Shown here: positions 37,659-46,392 of the stretch, piece after piece | Numbering within the stretch: the first letter of the stretch is position 1 | Layout: each line of letters starts with the position of its first letter | Assembly (NCBI GenBank): GCA_002328745.1 | Contig: DCVQ01000015.1 | Span: 57,995 to 121,994 of the forward strand | Reading direction: 5' to 3' | From: Actinobacteria bacterium UBA2184 | Lineage (GTDB): Bacteria > Actinomycetota > Coriobacteriia > Anaerosomatales > Anaerosomataceae | DNA length: 64,000 nt | Notes under the pieces: model-generated | What the model saw: only the letters and a program-made list of their open reading frames with translations | Told to the model about the DNA's origin: nothing | Databases searched by the model: none | Translations under genes and position numbers: made by a program

Positions 37659-40400
37659 TCAGCGGACGATGGCGAGCGCGGTCTCCAACACGGTGCGTGC
37701 GGCGGGTGCGGCGACCGTGCCGCCAACGCCCGCGTTCTCGATGACGATCGCCACCGCCACGCGAGGTTCCTCGGCGGGCGCGTAGGCGATGAACCACGCG
37801 TGGGTGGTGATGCCCGCGCCGACCTCGGCGGTGCCGGTCTTGCCGGCCACAGTCACCCCGGGGATCGCCGCGCGGGTGCCGGAGCCCGACTTCACGACCG
37901 TGACCATGATGTCCCCGACCTTCTGCGCGGTGGCGGAGTCGAGCGCCGTCTTCCACGCTCTGGGCACGGTCTCGGTGATGATATGGCCCGTCTGATCGGT
38001 GACCGAGGCGACCACGTACGGGCGCATGACAACGCCGTCGTTGGCGATGCCGGATGCGACGAGCGCCATCTGCAACGGTGTCACCTGCGGCCCCGGCGGG
38101 CTGTCGTGCTCGCCTACGGGCTGCCCCACGCCCGCCCACGCGGTCTCCCAGGTCGTCATCTCGTCGGGATCGGGCATGAGCGAGGCGGTGACCGGCAGCT
38201 CGAACGGCGGCTTCGCGCCGAACCCGAAGCGCTCCGACTGCCCGACGAGCAGCTCGGCGCCGAGGTCCACGGCGAGCTGGCCGAACACGGTGTTGATACT
38301 GCTCGCGGTCGCCTTTCGCAGGTCCACCGCGCCGTAGGCGCTGCCGCCGTAGTTGGTGACCGGCGCGCCGCCGATGTCGATGCTCGCCGGGCCGGTGTAC
38401 GTGGTTCCTTCGGTCGCGACCTCGGAGGCGAGCGCGGCTGCCAGCGTCACGACCTTGAACGTGGAGCCGGGCGCGTAGAGGCTGCCCGTCGCACGGTTCA
38501 CGAGCGGCGCGGCGGCGCTCTCCGCGGACAGCGTCTCCCAGGTGGCGTCGATCACGCCGGGGTCGTACGACGGCGCCGAGGCCATCGCGAGCACCGCGCC
38601 CGTACGCGGATCGAGCACCACGCACGCGCCACGGTGGCCGCCCAGAGCGCTCTCGGCGGCTGCCTGGATGCGCGAGTCGAGCGTGAGGCGCACGTCGTTG
38701 CCTGCCACCGGCAGGCCGGCCGCCGCTTCGATCGCGTCGGCGAACGTCGCGAAGTGCTGCCTGCCGGTGAGGACCTCGTTCATGGCCGACTCGATGCCTG
38801 TGCGGCCGTAGCGCGTGCTGTGGTAGCCGACGATCGCGGCGGCGAGCGGTCCCTGCGGGTACCGGCGCACGAAGGCGCCGTCGGCGGGCACCGACTCTGC
38901 GAGCACCACGCCGTCTGAGGTGAGCACGGCGCCGCGCTCCTGCCGGGCCTCGGCGATCAGCCCGCGCGTGTTCGCCGGGTGTGCCGCGAGGTGGTCGGCG
39001 GAGACGACCTGGACGTAGGTGAGGTTGACGGTGAGCGCGAGCATCAGGGCGGCCACCAGGCCGCCGACGCGCACCAGGCGGCGGGTGAGGGCACGCCGGC
39101 CGAGCAGGCCCGCGCCGCCGCTCACCGCGATCTCGGTCTGCGCGCCGGTCCCCGCGTCGCCCACCCGCATGAGCAGGGCGAGCAGGATGAAGTTCGAGAG
39201 GATGGAGCTGCCGCCGTAGCTCACGAACGGCAGCGTGATGCCGGTGAGCGGGATGAGCCGGGTCACGCCTCCGATGATCACGAACGTCTGGAGCCCCACG
39301 ACCGCGACGAGGCCGGTCGCGATGAGCGCGGCGACATCCGAGCGCGCTCGCGTGGCCGAGGCGAGACCTCGCAGGCACAGCACGAGGAACGCGATGATGA
39401 GCGCTGCGCCCCCGAGAAGGCCGAGCTCCTCGGCGATGGCGGTGAAGATGAAGTCGGTCTTGACCTCGGGAATCGGCACCTTGAGCCCGTTGCCGACGCC
39501 GACTCCGATCAGGCGGCCGCCCGCCAGCGCGAAGAGCGACTGGACGAGCTGGTAGCCGCGGTCGACGGTGTCAGCGAAGGGGTCGATCCAGATGGCCACG
39601 CGCTGCTGGACGTGGCCGAACAGCAGGTAGGCGCCCGTCGCGCCGGCGGCGAAGAGCGCGAGCCCGGCGCCGATGTACGCGGGGCGCCCCGTGGCCGCGT
39701 AGAGCATCACCAGGAACACGCCGAAGAACAGAAGGCTCGACCCGAGATCCTTCTCGGCGACGAGGACCACGAGCGACACGGCCCACATGAAGAGCAGCGG
39801 CCCGAGGTGTTTCGCCGGCGGAAGCCAGACGCCGAGCACGCGTTGCGTCGAGACCGACAGCACCTCGCGCTTCTCGGCCAGGTAGCCGCCGAGAAAGAGC
39901 ACGATGAGCACCTTGGCGAGCTCCGCGGGCTGGAACGACATGCCCGCGAAGCGCAGCCAGAGCTTCGCGCCGTTGACCTCGACGCCGACGACGGCGGGCA
40001 GCACGAGCAGCACGAGGCCGACGAGCGCGATCGTGTACTTGTAGCGCGCGGTGCGCTCGAGCGACGGCACCGCCACGAGGGTGAGCACGAGCGCGATCAC
40101 GCCGATGAGGACCCAACGCACCTGGACCGCCGCAAGGTCAGGGTCGATGCGGGTGATGAAGGCGAGGCCGATGCCTGTCAGCAGGAAGGCGATGGGCAGG
40201 AGCGCCGGGTCGGCGCCGCGCGCGAGCACGCGGGCGGCGGCGTGGGCGGCGAGGAATGACGCGAACAGCCCGAGCGGCACGGCGATGTCGCCCGCCGAGA
40301 GCGTGGCTTGCGCCGAGCCGTGGACGAGGACGAACAGCAGCACGACCGCCGGAGCAGCGGCGATCAGCAGGAGCAGCTCGGTGTCTCGCCGGGTCCGCAT
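37659..40400 (-). CDS. FtsW/RodA (SEDS) - class B penicillin-binding protein fusion
   Basis: 913 aa from ATG 40400. Residues 1-415 are a SEDS polymerase with about ten transmembrane helices (SFQPAELAK, EKDLGSSLLFF, GVGVGNGLKVPIPEVKTDFI, LPFVSYGGSS). A short linker (416-443) leads into a PBP with its own membrane helix (VGGLVAALMLALTVNLTY) and transpeptidase motifs S646-x-x-K649 (GSTFK), S701-I-N703 and K854-T-G856. Normally rodA and pbpA are adjacent genes; here one continuous frame joins them with no stop. Glycan polymerisation and crosslinking would be held in a fixed 1:1 unit. Confidence 0.93.
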   Translation of the reverse strand: MRTRRDTELLLLIAAAPAVVLLFVLVHGSAQATLSAGDIAVPLGLFASFLAAHAAARVLARGADPALLPIAFLLTGIGLAFITRIDPDLAAVQVRWVLIGVIALVLTLVAVPSLERTARYKYTIALVGLVLLVLPAVVGVEVNGAKLWLRFAGMSFQPAELAKVLIVLFLGGYLAEKREVLSVSTQRVLGVWLPPAKHLGPLLFMWAVSLVVLVAEKDLGSSLLFFGVFLVMLYAATGRPAYIGAGLALFAAGATGAYLLFGHVQQRVAIWIDPFADTVDRGYQLVQSLFALAGGRLIGVGVGNGLKVPIPEVKTDFIFTAIAEELGLLGGAALIIAFLVLCLRGLASATRARSDVAALIATGLVAVVGLQTFVIIGGVTRLIPLTGITLPFVSYGGSSILSNFILLALLMRVGDAGTGAQTEIAVSGGAGLLGRRALTRRLVRVGGLVAALMLALTVNLTYVQVVSADHLAAHPANTRGLIAEARQERGAVLTSDGVVLAESVPADGAFVRRYPQGPLAAAIVGYHSTRYGRTGIESAMNEVLTGRQHFATFADAIEAAAGLPVAGNDVRLTLDSRIQAAAESALGGHRGACVVLDPRTGAVLAMASAPSYDPGVIDATWETLSAESAAAPLVNRATGSLYAPGSTFKVVTLAAALASEVATEGTTYTGPASIDIGGAPVTNYGGSAYGAVDLRKATASSINTVFGQLAVDLGAELLVGQSERFGFGAKPPFELPVTASLMPDPDEMTTWETAWAGVGQPVGEHDSPPGPQVTPLQMALVASGIANDGVVMRPYVVASVTDQTGHIITETVPRAWKTALDSATAQKVGDIMVTVVKSGSGTRAAIPGVTVAGKTGTAEVGAGITTHAWFIAYAPAEEPRVAVAIVIENAGVGGTVAAPAARTVLETALAIVR

Positions 40401-40408
40401 CCTCGAGG

Positions 40409-41488
40409 CTACTGCCCGGGAACGGGCGCTGTGCCGGTGGCTACGCTCGAACGGTACTGGTCGAGCCGTCGTTGGGCCTCGTCGAGGCCGTCGACGCGCA
40501 GGCCCTCGCGCAGCCGCGTGGCGATCACGGGGTCGAGCAGTTCGACCGGCAGGGTGGTGGTCTCGGAATGCCAGTGCAGGCTGATGCCCGCGAAGGTGCC
40601 GGGCACGCCCTCGTAGACGGCCACGTACCCGTTCTCGTCGATGAGGTACGCCTGCGACCGCGCGTAGGCGTTCGCGATCCACGCGGCGGCGGCCACCACG
40701 GCCACCACCGCCACGAGCCACAGCACGCGCATGCCCCAGCGGGGGCTCCCGGCGGCACGCCGCGCGCGCGATGCCGGGCGGCCGATGTCCGCCACGACGA
40801 CGGTGACGTTGTCGTTGCCGCCAGCGTCGAGCGTCGCGTCGATGAGGCTTGCGACGGCGTCGTCCGGCGTGGGGGCGGCCGCAAGCATGCGGGCGATCTC
40901 GTCGTCGGGCACCATGCTCGTCAGGCCGTCGGTCGCGAGCAGCAGCCGATCGCCGTCGGCGGCCTCGGCCTCGAAGGTGTCGGCGAGCATGTCCGGGTCG
41001 GAGCCGAGCGCGCGGGTGATGACGCTGCGGTTGGGGTGGACGCGCGACTCCTCGGAGGTCAGGCGGCCCTGCCGCACGAGGTCGGCGACGAGCGAGTGGT
41101 CGTCGGTCAGCTGCTGCAACTCGCCATAGTGGAGCAGATACGCGCGGCTGTCGCCCACGTGCGCCACGGCGAGGCGGGTGCCATCGATCATCACCGCGGT
41201 GAGCGTCGTGCCCATCCCCGAGCGGCCGCGTCCCTGCTCGGCGGCGCTGATGACGGCGGAGTTCGCCTGGCGGACCGCGCGTCCGAGCGCCTTGGCCTCG
41301 GCGACGCGGGGGGCCGCCTCGAGCAGCGTGTCGATCGCGATCGAGCTTGCCACCTCGCCCGCCTGATGGCCGCCGAGCCCGTCGGCGACGGCGAACAGCG
41401 GAGGGGCGACGAGGTACGCGTCCTCGTTGCCCGAGCGCACGAGTCCCACGTGAGTGTCGCCCGCGAACAGCGCCTCGCCTCGACTCAT
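40409..41488 (-). CDS. pstP: PP2C-type phosphatase (PstP type)
   Basis: 359 aa. Catalytic PPM domain 1-240: GLVRSGNEDAYL, VADGLGGHQAGEVAS, GMGTTLTAV, AHVGDSRAYLLH, LLLATDGLTSM, GGNDNVTVVVAD. One transmembrane helix (WGMRVLWLVAVVAVVAAAAWI) and a short extracytoplasmic tail. Reverses phosphorylation by the cluster kinases. Its start overlaps the FHA gene stop by 4 nt. Confidence 0.92.
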   Translation of the reverse strand: MSRGEALFAGDTHVGLVRSGNEDAYLVAPPLFAVADGLGGHQAGEVASSIAIDTLLEAAPRVAEAKALGRAVRQANSAVISAAEQGRGRSGMGTTLTAVMIDGTRLAVAHVGDSRAYLLHYGELQQLTDDHSLVADLVRQGRLTSEESRVHPNRSVITRALGSDPDMLADTFEAEAADGDRLLLATDGLTSMVPDDEIARMLAAAPTPDDAVASLIDATLDAGGNDNVTVVVADIGRPASRARRAAGSPRWGMRVLWLVAVVAVVAAAAWIANAYARSQAYLIDENGYVAVYEGVPGTFAGISLHWHSETTTLPVELLDPVIATRLREGLRVDGLDEAQRRLDQYRSSVATGTAPVPGQ

Positions 41489-41901
41489 AGCCGCACCACC
41501 TCCAGGCGGTTGTGCCCGAGTTCGATCACGTCGCCCGCGGCGATCTGCAGCGGACGTGTGGCCGGCTGGCCGTTCACGATCGTTCCGTTGGTGGAGCCCA
41601 GGTCGATAAGGGTGTAGCCGTCGGCGGCGGCGACGAGCTTGGCGTGCGTGCCCGAGACGAAGTCATCGCCGATGACGAGATCGGCGTCGGGCGAGCGGCC
41701 GATGATCACCGAGCCGGTGATCGGGATGGTCACGCCGGTGATCTCGCGCGGCCCGCGCGTCACGCGGATCGCGAGGCCCTTGACGGCACCCGTCTGGCGG
41801 GCTCCGACGATGCCGATGCCGGTCTTGATGGCGGCGAACAGGAAGAGGTAGAGCAGCGCCACCAGCACGATGCGGCCGAACAGGAGGGCGACGTCTACCA
41901 T
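41485..41901 (-). CDS. fhaB: FHA-domain membrane protein (FhaB/FipA type)
   Basis: 138 aa. N-terminal membrane helix (LLFGRIVLVALLYLFLFAAI) and C-terminal FHA domain with GSVIIGRSPDADLVIGDDFVSGTHAKL, then LGSTNGTIVNG. Binds phosphothreonine and recruits division or wall enzymes. Between fhaA and pstP, as in mycobacteria. Confidence 0.92.
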   Translation of the reverse strand: MVDVALLFGRIVLVALLYLFLFAAIKTGIGIVGARQTGAVKGLAIRVTRGPREITGVTIPITGSVIIGRSPDADLVIGDDFVSGTHAKLVAAADGYTLIDLGSTNGTIVNGQPATRPLQIAAGDVIELGHNRLEVVRL

Positions 41902-41904
41902 CGC

Positions 41905-42669
41905 TCATCCCCTCGGCTGGTGATACACGAGCCTGGTGAGCCCGATCTCGATGACGTCGCCGTCGCGCAGGCGCGTCTGCTCGACGCGGGTGCCGTTCAG
42001 GAACGTGCCGTTGGTGGAGGCGAGGTCGGCGATCGCCCAGCCGTCGTCGAGACGCATGAAGGCCGCATGGCGGCGCGAGACGTTCGAATCGGGAAGGCAG
42101 ATCTGGCACTCGGCGAGGCGCCCGACCACGACCTCGTCGCCGCGCAGCGCAACGTCGTGCGGGAGCTCGCCGACGGTGACTGTCGCGATTCCCGAGGTGT
42201 CGCCCACAACCGGGCGGACGTGGGGCGCCGCTGCCGCTTCGTCGGCCGCCCCGCCATCGTCAGCCGGGCCGTGTCCGGGCTCGAACGTCGCTTCCGCGGG
42301 GCTCTCGGTGAGCGAGGCGCTCACCCGGAAGCGGCCGAGGCGCAGGTCGTCGTGGACGGCGAAGGTCACCTGCGGCCGCGATGGCAGCACGTAGCCGCGC
42401 TCGTGCGCGTGATCGAGGATGTACGAGGCGAGCTCGCCTGCGAGTACGGGCTTGAAGGCGCCCAGCTTGACGTCGTCCTCGGCCGAGAGGGCGACGGTGT
42501 AGGCCGTGGGCGCGTAGACGGTGGCGACGCCGAGTGCCCGCCCGTCGTCGGCGGCGCGCGCCAGGGTCTTCGCGATCTCCACGGGCTGCACGGGGGAGCG
42601 GAACGCGCCGGCGAACAGGCCCTCGATGCCGGCCGCGATTCGGTCTTCGAAGTCAGACAGGATTCCCAT
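41905..42669 (-). CDS. fhaA: FhaA: DUF3662 plus FHA domain protein
   Basis: 254 aa. The N-terminal DUF3662 domain (MGILSDFEDRIAAGIEGLFA, VQPVEIAKTLARAADDG) is followed by an acidic/Ala linker and a C-terminal FHA domain (VVGRLAECQICLPDSNVSRRHA, LASTNGTFLNG). Scaffold that binds phosphorylated partners such as MviN or PknB. Head of the conserved actinobacterial cluster. Confidence 0.93.
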   Translation of the reverse strand: MGILSDFEDRIAAGIEGLFAGAFRSPVQPVEIAKTLARAADDGRALGVATVYAPTAYTVALSAEDDVKLGAFKPVLAGELASYILDHAHERGYVLPSRPQVTFAVHDDLRLGRFRVSASLTESPAEATFEPGHGPADDGGAADEAAAAPHVRPVVGDTSGIATVTVGELPHDVALRGDEVVVGRLAECQICLPDSNVSRRHAAFMRLDDGWAIADLASTNGTFLNGTRVEQTRLRDGDVIEIGLTRLVYHQPRG

Positions 42670-42767
42670 GTACCACCAGGAACGACGGCGCGACGGCGCG
42701 GTTTCAGATACTGCGCACTATACCAGCACCCGCCGAACGGAGCCGACGCCGTGACCGTGCGGTAACG

Positions 42768-44495
42768 TCAGCGCTCGCCGCGGACCGGCGGGCCGAGGGC
42801 CACGACCACCGCGAGCGCCATGAGCGCGATGACGGCGTGGGGCAGGAGCGTCTCGATCGAAGGCCCGTCGAAGAAGATCTGCCACGGCAGGTAGCCGAGG
42901 CGCAGCACGACGACGGCCGCAAACGCTCCGGGGATGACGGGCCACCTGCGGCCGAACGAGGAGAAGAACGACAGCACGAGCCCCGCAAGCGCCCAGCCCC
43001 CCGCGGCGATCAGCGGTCCGGGCTCGAAGACGCTCCGGACGTTGGCGGCGGCGAGGCGCGCCGACCAGGGATCGATGAAGAACGAGGGATCCACGTCGAG
43101 GAACGGCGGGTGGCCGTTCATGGCCGCCGCGACGGTCATCGTGGTCAAAGCGGCCAGCCCGGACGCCGCGGCCGCGGCGAGCGGCTCGAAGACGTAGCCG
43201 GCGAACAGCGGGGCCGTGACGCTTGCGCGAAGCGCGCCGAGCGCGGGAGCGAAGAGCGGCACGAGGGCGTCCCCGGTCCCCCGGCGCGCCCGCCAGAGCC
43301 AGTACGCGGCTGCCGGCACGCCGAAGAGCGCCGCCCACCCCGCGCCCGCCTCCAACGCGAGTCCCGCCGTGAGCGCGATGATGCCGAGGCCGAGACCGAG
43401 GCCGGGCACCACGGCACCGGCGAGCGCGACCGGAGCCACGGCCACGGCGTACGTCTCCATGAGCACGGGGTCCTGCCCGAGCGCGGCGCCGAGCACCGGG
43501 CCGAGGCCCACCCACGCGAGCCAGGCGCTCGCGACTGCGGCGAGCGCGCGCCGCGGTATGCCCGAGTAGCGCGCGAACCGGTCCCACGCGTAGGGGCGCG
43601 GGAAGTCGTCGACGCTCTCGTCCGCGTCGCCGAGCGTGTCCTGCACGAGCTCCGCGAGCGACTCGCGGCCCGCCTGCGGGTCGCCGAGATGCGGCATCAG
43701 CGCGGCCGCGAAGTCGGCCACGCTCTCGTAGCGATCGTCGGGATGCGGAGCGAGCGCCGCGAGGAGCACCGAATCGACCGCGGGGGACAGCGAGGGCTCG
43801 AACTCCGAGGGAAGCGGCACGTCCGCGACCTCGATGCGGAAGAGCGAGCTCTCCGGCGTGTCTGCGTCGAAGGGGTTCGCGTCGGCGAGCAGCTCGTAGG
43901 CGAGCGCGGCGAGCGCCCACTGGTCGGTGCGTTCGTCGAGCTCGCCGCCGCGGAGCTGCTCGGGCGGCATGTAGCCGAGCGTCCCGGCCATGCCCCTGGC
44001 GCGTCCGCTTGCGTCGGTGAGCGCCGAGATGCCGAAGTCGGCGACCTTCACGCGCCCGTCGCGGGTGACGAGCACGTTGGCGGGCTTGATATCGAGGTGC
44101 AGGACGCCGTTATCGTGTGCGAAGCGAACTGCTTCCGTCACCGCTGCGAGCGCCGCGGCCGCCTCATCGGGGCCGAGCGGACCGCCCGTCGCATCGACGA
44201 GGTCGGCGAGCGACATGCCGTCGATGTCCTCCATCACGATGTACGCGTCCTGGTCGTCCGTGTCCCACTCGTGGACGGTGACGATCGCGGGGTGGTTGAG
44301 CAGCGCGGCGGTCCGCGCCTCGGACAGGCCGGTGCGCGCGAGCGGCTTGCCGGCGCGGTCGGTCGGGAGCGGCAGGCGCTTGATGGCGACCCGCCGGGCC
44401 ATGCGGGTGTCGAACGCGAGAACGACCGAGCCGTACCCGCCCGAGCCGAGGTCGGCGATCGGCCTGTACCGGTCGAGGATGAGCGGCTCTTCCAC
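42768..44495 (-). CDS. Ser/Thr protein kinase with multi-helix C-terminal membrane domain
   Basis: 575 aa. Kinase domain 1-260: LGSGGYGSVVLAFD, RVAIKRLPL (Lys), GVLHLDIKPANVLV and KVADFGISA. The HRD motif reads HLD, so it is a non-RD kinase. The C-terminal half has roughly six to eight hydrophobic helices (GPVLGAALG..., VALAGAVVPGLGLGLGIIAL) with no PASTA or other sensor. Upstream of fhaA; whether it replaces PknA functionally is unknown. Confidence 0.85.
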   Translation of the reverse strand: MEEPLILDRYRPIADLGSGGYGSVVLAFDTRMARRVAIKRLPLPTDRAGKPLARTGLSEARTAALLNHPAIVTVHEWDTDDQDAYIVMEDIDGMSLADLVDATGGPLGPDEAAAALAAVTEAVRFAHDNGVLHLDIKPANVLVTRDGRVKVADFGISALTDASGRARGMAGTLGYMPPEQLRGGELDERTDQWALAALAYELLADANPFDADTPESSLFRIEVADVPLPSEFEPSLSPAVDSVLLAALAPHPDDRYESVADFAAALMPHLGDPQAGRESLAELVQDTLGDADESVDDFPRPYAWDRFARYSGIPRRALAAVASAWLAWVGLGPVLGAALGQDPVLMETYAVAVAPVALAGAVVPGLGLGLGIIALTAGLALEAGAGWAALFGVPAAAYWLWRARRGTGDALVPLFAPALGALRASVTAPLFAGYVFEPLAAAAASGLAALTTMTVAAAMNGHPPFLDVDPSFFIDPWSARLAAANVRSVFEPGPLIAAGGWALAGLVLSFFSSFGRRWPVIPGAFAAVVVLRLGYLPWQIFFDGPSIETLLPHAVIALMALAVVVALGPPVRGER

Positions 44496-44544
44496 GTGTC
44501 TCCTGCACTCGCGCTGCGGCTGACGCGATTGTACGCCAGCGCAG

Positions 44545-44575
44545 CGAAGCCGGCGTCATGGCGACACCGGCTTCG
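44545..44575 (-). terminator. Hairpin terminator after the FKBP gene
   Basis: CGAAGCCGG (44545-44553) pairs with CCGGCTTCG (44567-44575). It is downstream of the stop at 44599 and upstream of the kinase start at 44495. Confidence 0.7.
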
Positions 44576-44598
44576 AGGAAGTGCGACGCGGGAGAGCG

Positions 44599-45027
44599 CT
44601 ACTTGGCGACGATCTCCACGAGCTCGAGCGCGAAGGTGAGGTCCTGTCCCGCGAGCGGGTGGTTGAAGTCGAGTGTGATGTGCTCGGCGGTCACGCGGGC
44701 GACGAGCGCGTTGACGCGCTGGCCGTCCGGAGCCTGAAGCTCGACGCCCCAGCCCTCCTGCGGAAGGTTGTCGCCGAACTGATCGATCGGCACCTCCTGG
44801 ATCGCGGCGTCGACGCGCTCGCCGTACGCCTCGGCTGCCGGGATGGTGACGGTCGCCTGGCCGCCGACCTCGAGGTCCGCTACGGCGGTCTCGAAGCCGG
44901 GGATGACGTTGCCCTCGCCCATGACGAACTCGATAGGATCGCGACCCGAGCTCGAGTCGAAGGTGGAGCCGTCGGCAAGGGTGCCTGTGTAGTGCACGCG
45001 AACTGTGTCGCCGGACTGAGGCTTCAT
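44599..45027 (-). CDS. FKBP-type peptidyl-prolyl isomerase (SlyD-like)
   Basis: 142 aa from ATG 45027 (AGGAG upstream). GDTVRVHYTGTLADGSTFDS and EFVMGEGNVIPGFETAVADL are the FKBP core; an insert-in-flap region (TIPAAEAYGERVDAAIQEVP) and HPLAGQDLTFALELVEI match SlyD-like proteins. Cytoplasmic fold helper. No His-rich metal tail. Confidence 0.93.
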   Translation of the reverse strand: MKPQSGDTVRVHYTGTLADGSTFDSSSGRDPIEFVMGEGNVIPGFETAVADLEVGGQATVTIPAAEAYGERVDAAIQEVPIDQFGDNLPQEGWGVELQAPDGQRVNALVARVTAEHITLDFNHPLAGQDLTFALELVEIVAK

Positions 45028-45093
45028 GGGAACTCCTGTCGAAACGGTGTGGTGCGAACGTCCGCACAGTATACTGCATGGGGTATGAAACCG

Positions 45094-45120
45094 CGATGCC
45101 GTCCCGGTGGGACGGCATCG
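45094..45120 (-). terminator. Hairpin terminator after the HtrA-like gene
   Basis: CGATGCCGTCCC (45094-45105) pairs with 45109-45120 around GGT. It follows the minus-strand stop at 45143. Confidence 0.75.
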
Positions 45121-45142
45121 CACGCTTCTTCGGGCGGCGCGG

Positions 45143-46342
45143 CTAACGGATGCCGACCTCCTCGCCGAGCGTCACGTCGACTTCCATGAGCTCGTGCTCG
45201 TAGTCGTCGAAGTCAAGCCGCCAGAACTCGATCGTCACGGTGTCGCCGATCTCGCTCGTGCGCACTGCGCCCACCAGCTCGAGCTGCGTCATGATCGGCT
45301 CGCCGTCGTAGGACACGATGATGTCGGTGGGGATGAGTCCCGCTGCTTCCGCGGGCGAGCCAGGGTCGACCTCCTCGACGAGCGCGCCGTGGTCTGTGGG
45401 CAGCTCGTAGTAGTCGCCCTCGGCGATGTCGATGGTCGAGCACCACGCGCCGAGGTACGGGTGGAACGCGCGTCCGAACTCGATAAGGTCCTCGATGATG
45501 CCCTTGGCCAGATCGCTCGGGATGCAGAAGTTGAGGCCCTGCCAACCCCAGTCGCCGAGGCCGGCCGACGGGATCCCGACGTACTGGCCCTTGCTGTTGA
45601 CCAGCGCCCCGCCCGAGTTGCCGTGGTTGATGAGCGCGTCGACCTGGAGCGCCGAGGCGAGCGAGTCGACGGAGAGGTACGGCGAGTCGTCCCACTCGAT
45701 CATCTCGGTGCCGAACGTGCGGCCGGTGGCCGAGACGATACCCTGCGATACCGACAGGCCCACGCCGTGAGGATCGCCGATCGCGATCACCGGGTCGCCC
45801 GGCTTGAGGTCGCCCGATGCGCCGAATTCGATGGGGTCGAGGCCGTCGCGGTCGACTTTGATGACCGCGATGTCGCTCGACTTGTCGCGGCCGACGATGC
45901 GGGCCGTGACGTACTCGGCGCCGAGCTTCACGAGCACCTCATCGACCGGTGTGGTGAGGTCGTTCTCCGTCACCACATGGTTGTTGGTGACGATGTAGCC
46001 GTCCTCGCTCACGATGACGCCGCTGCCGCCTTGCGTCGGGGCGGACGTGGCGTAAGCGGTCTCGGGATCCCACAGCTCCTTGCCGGAGATGATGGTCACG
46101 ACCGAAGGCGCGGCGATCTCGGTCGCGGTGCGTGCCCAGTCGGCGGGGAGCACCTCGGGCACGGGTGGAGGAACCGGGTCCTTGTCGAGCGCCGCCACGA
46201 GGAACCCCGCTCCGAGGGCGGCCACGAGGCCGCCCGAGAGAGCCGCGGCGACCAGGCTGAGCAACTGGGCCGAGAGAGCCCCCCGGTCATCCGCCCACCT
46301 TCGCGGCGACCGCCCGAGCGTCCGTGCTGGCGCTCCCCCCAT
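45143..46342 (-). CDS. HtrA/DegP-like membrane-anchored serine protease with PDZ domain
   Basis: About 399 aa; ATG 46342 preferred to GTG 46351, which is only 2 nt from GGAG. A membrane anchor (LLSLVAAALSGGLVAALGAGFLV) precedes the trypsin-like domain: TNNHVV (His), SSDIAVIKV (Asp) and NHGNSGGALV (Ser). A C-terminal PDZ domain follows (ALVEEVDPGSPAEAAGLIP). Degrades or refolds damaged envelope proteins. Followed by a hairpin. Confidence 0.92.
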   Translation of the reverse strand: MGGAPARTLGRSPRRWADDRGALSAQLLSLVAAALSGGLVAALGAGFLVAALDKDPVPPPVPEVLPADWARTATEIAAPSVVTIISGKELWDPETAYATSAPTQGGSGVIVSEDGYIVTNNHVVTENDLTTPVDEVLVKLGAEYVTARIVGRDKSSDIAVIKVDRDGLDPIEFGASGDLKPGDPVIAIGDPHGVGLSVSQGIVSATGRTFGTEMIEWDDSPYLSVDSLASALQVDALINHGNSGGALVNSKGQYVGIPSAGLGDWGWQGLNFCIPSDLAKGIIEDLIEFGRAFHPYLGAWCSTIDIAEGDYYELPTDHGALVEEVDPGSPAEAAGLIPTDIIVSYDGEPIMTQLELVGAVRTSEIGDTVTIEFWRLDFDDYEHELMEVDVTLGEEVGIR

Positions 46343-46392
46343 GCAGATCACGTCTCCTCAGTCCTGGCCGCATCCGGCGCGTGCGTCGTCCG

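Noticed and set aside
36723..38918. 731-residue frame opposite the PASTA kinase and SEDS-PBP genes
   Set aside because: Composition typical of an antisense shadow in high-GC DNA; both opposite genes have intact motifs.
42534..44639. 701-residue frame opposite the second kinase
   Set aside because: Low-complexity Arg/Glu/His shadow; no motif and no ribosome site.
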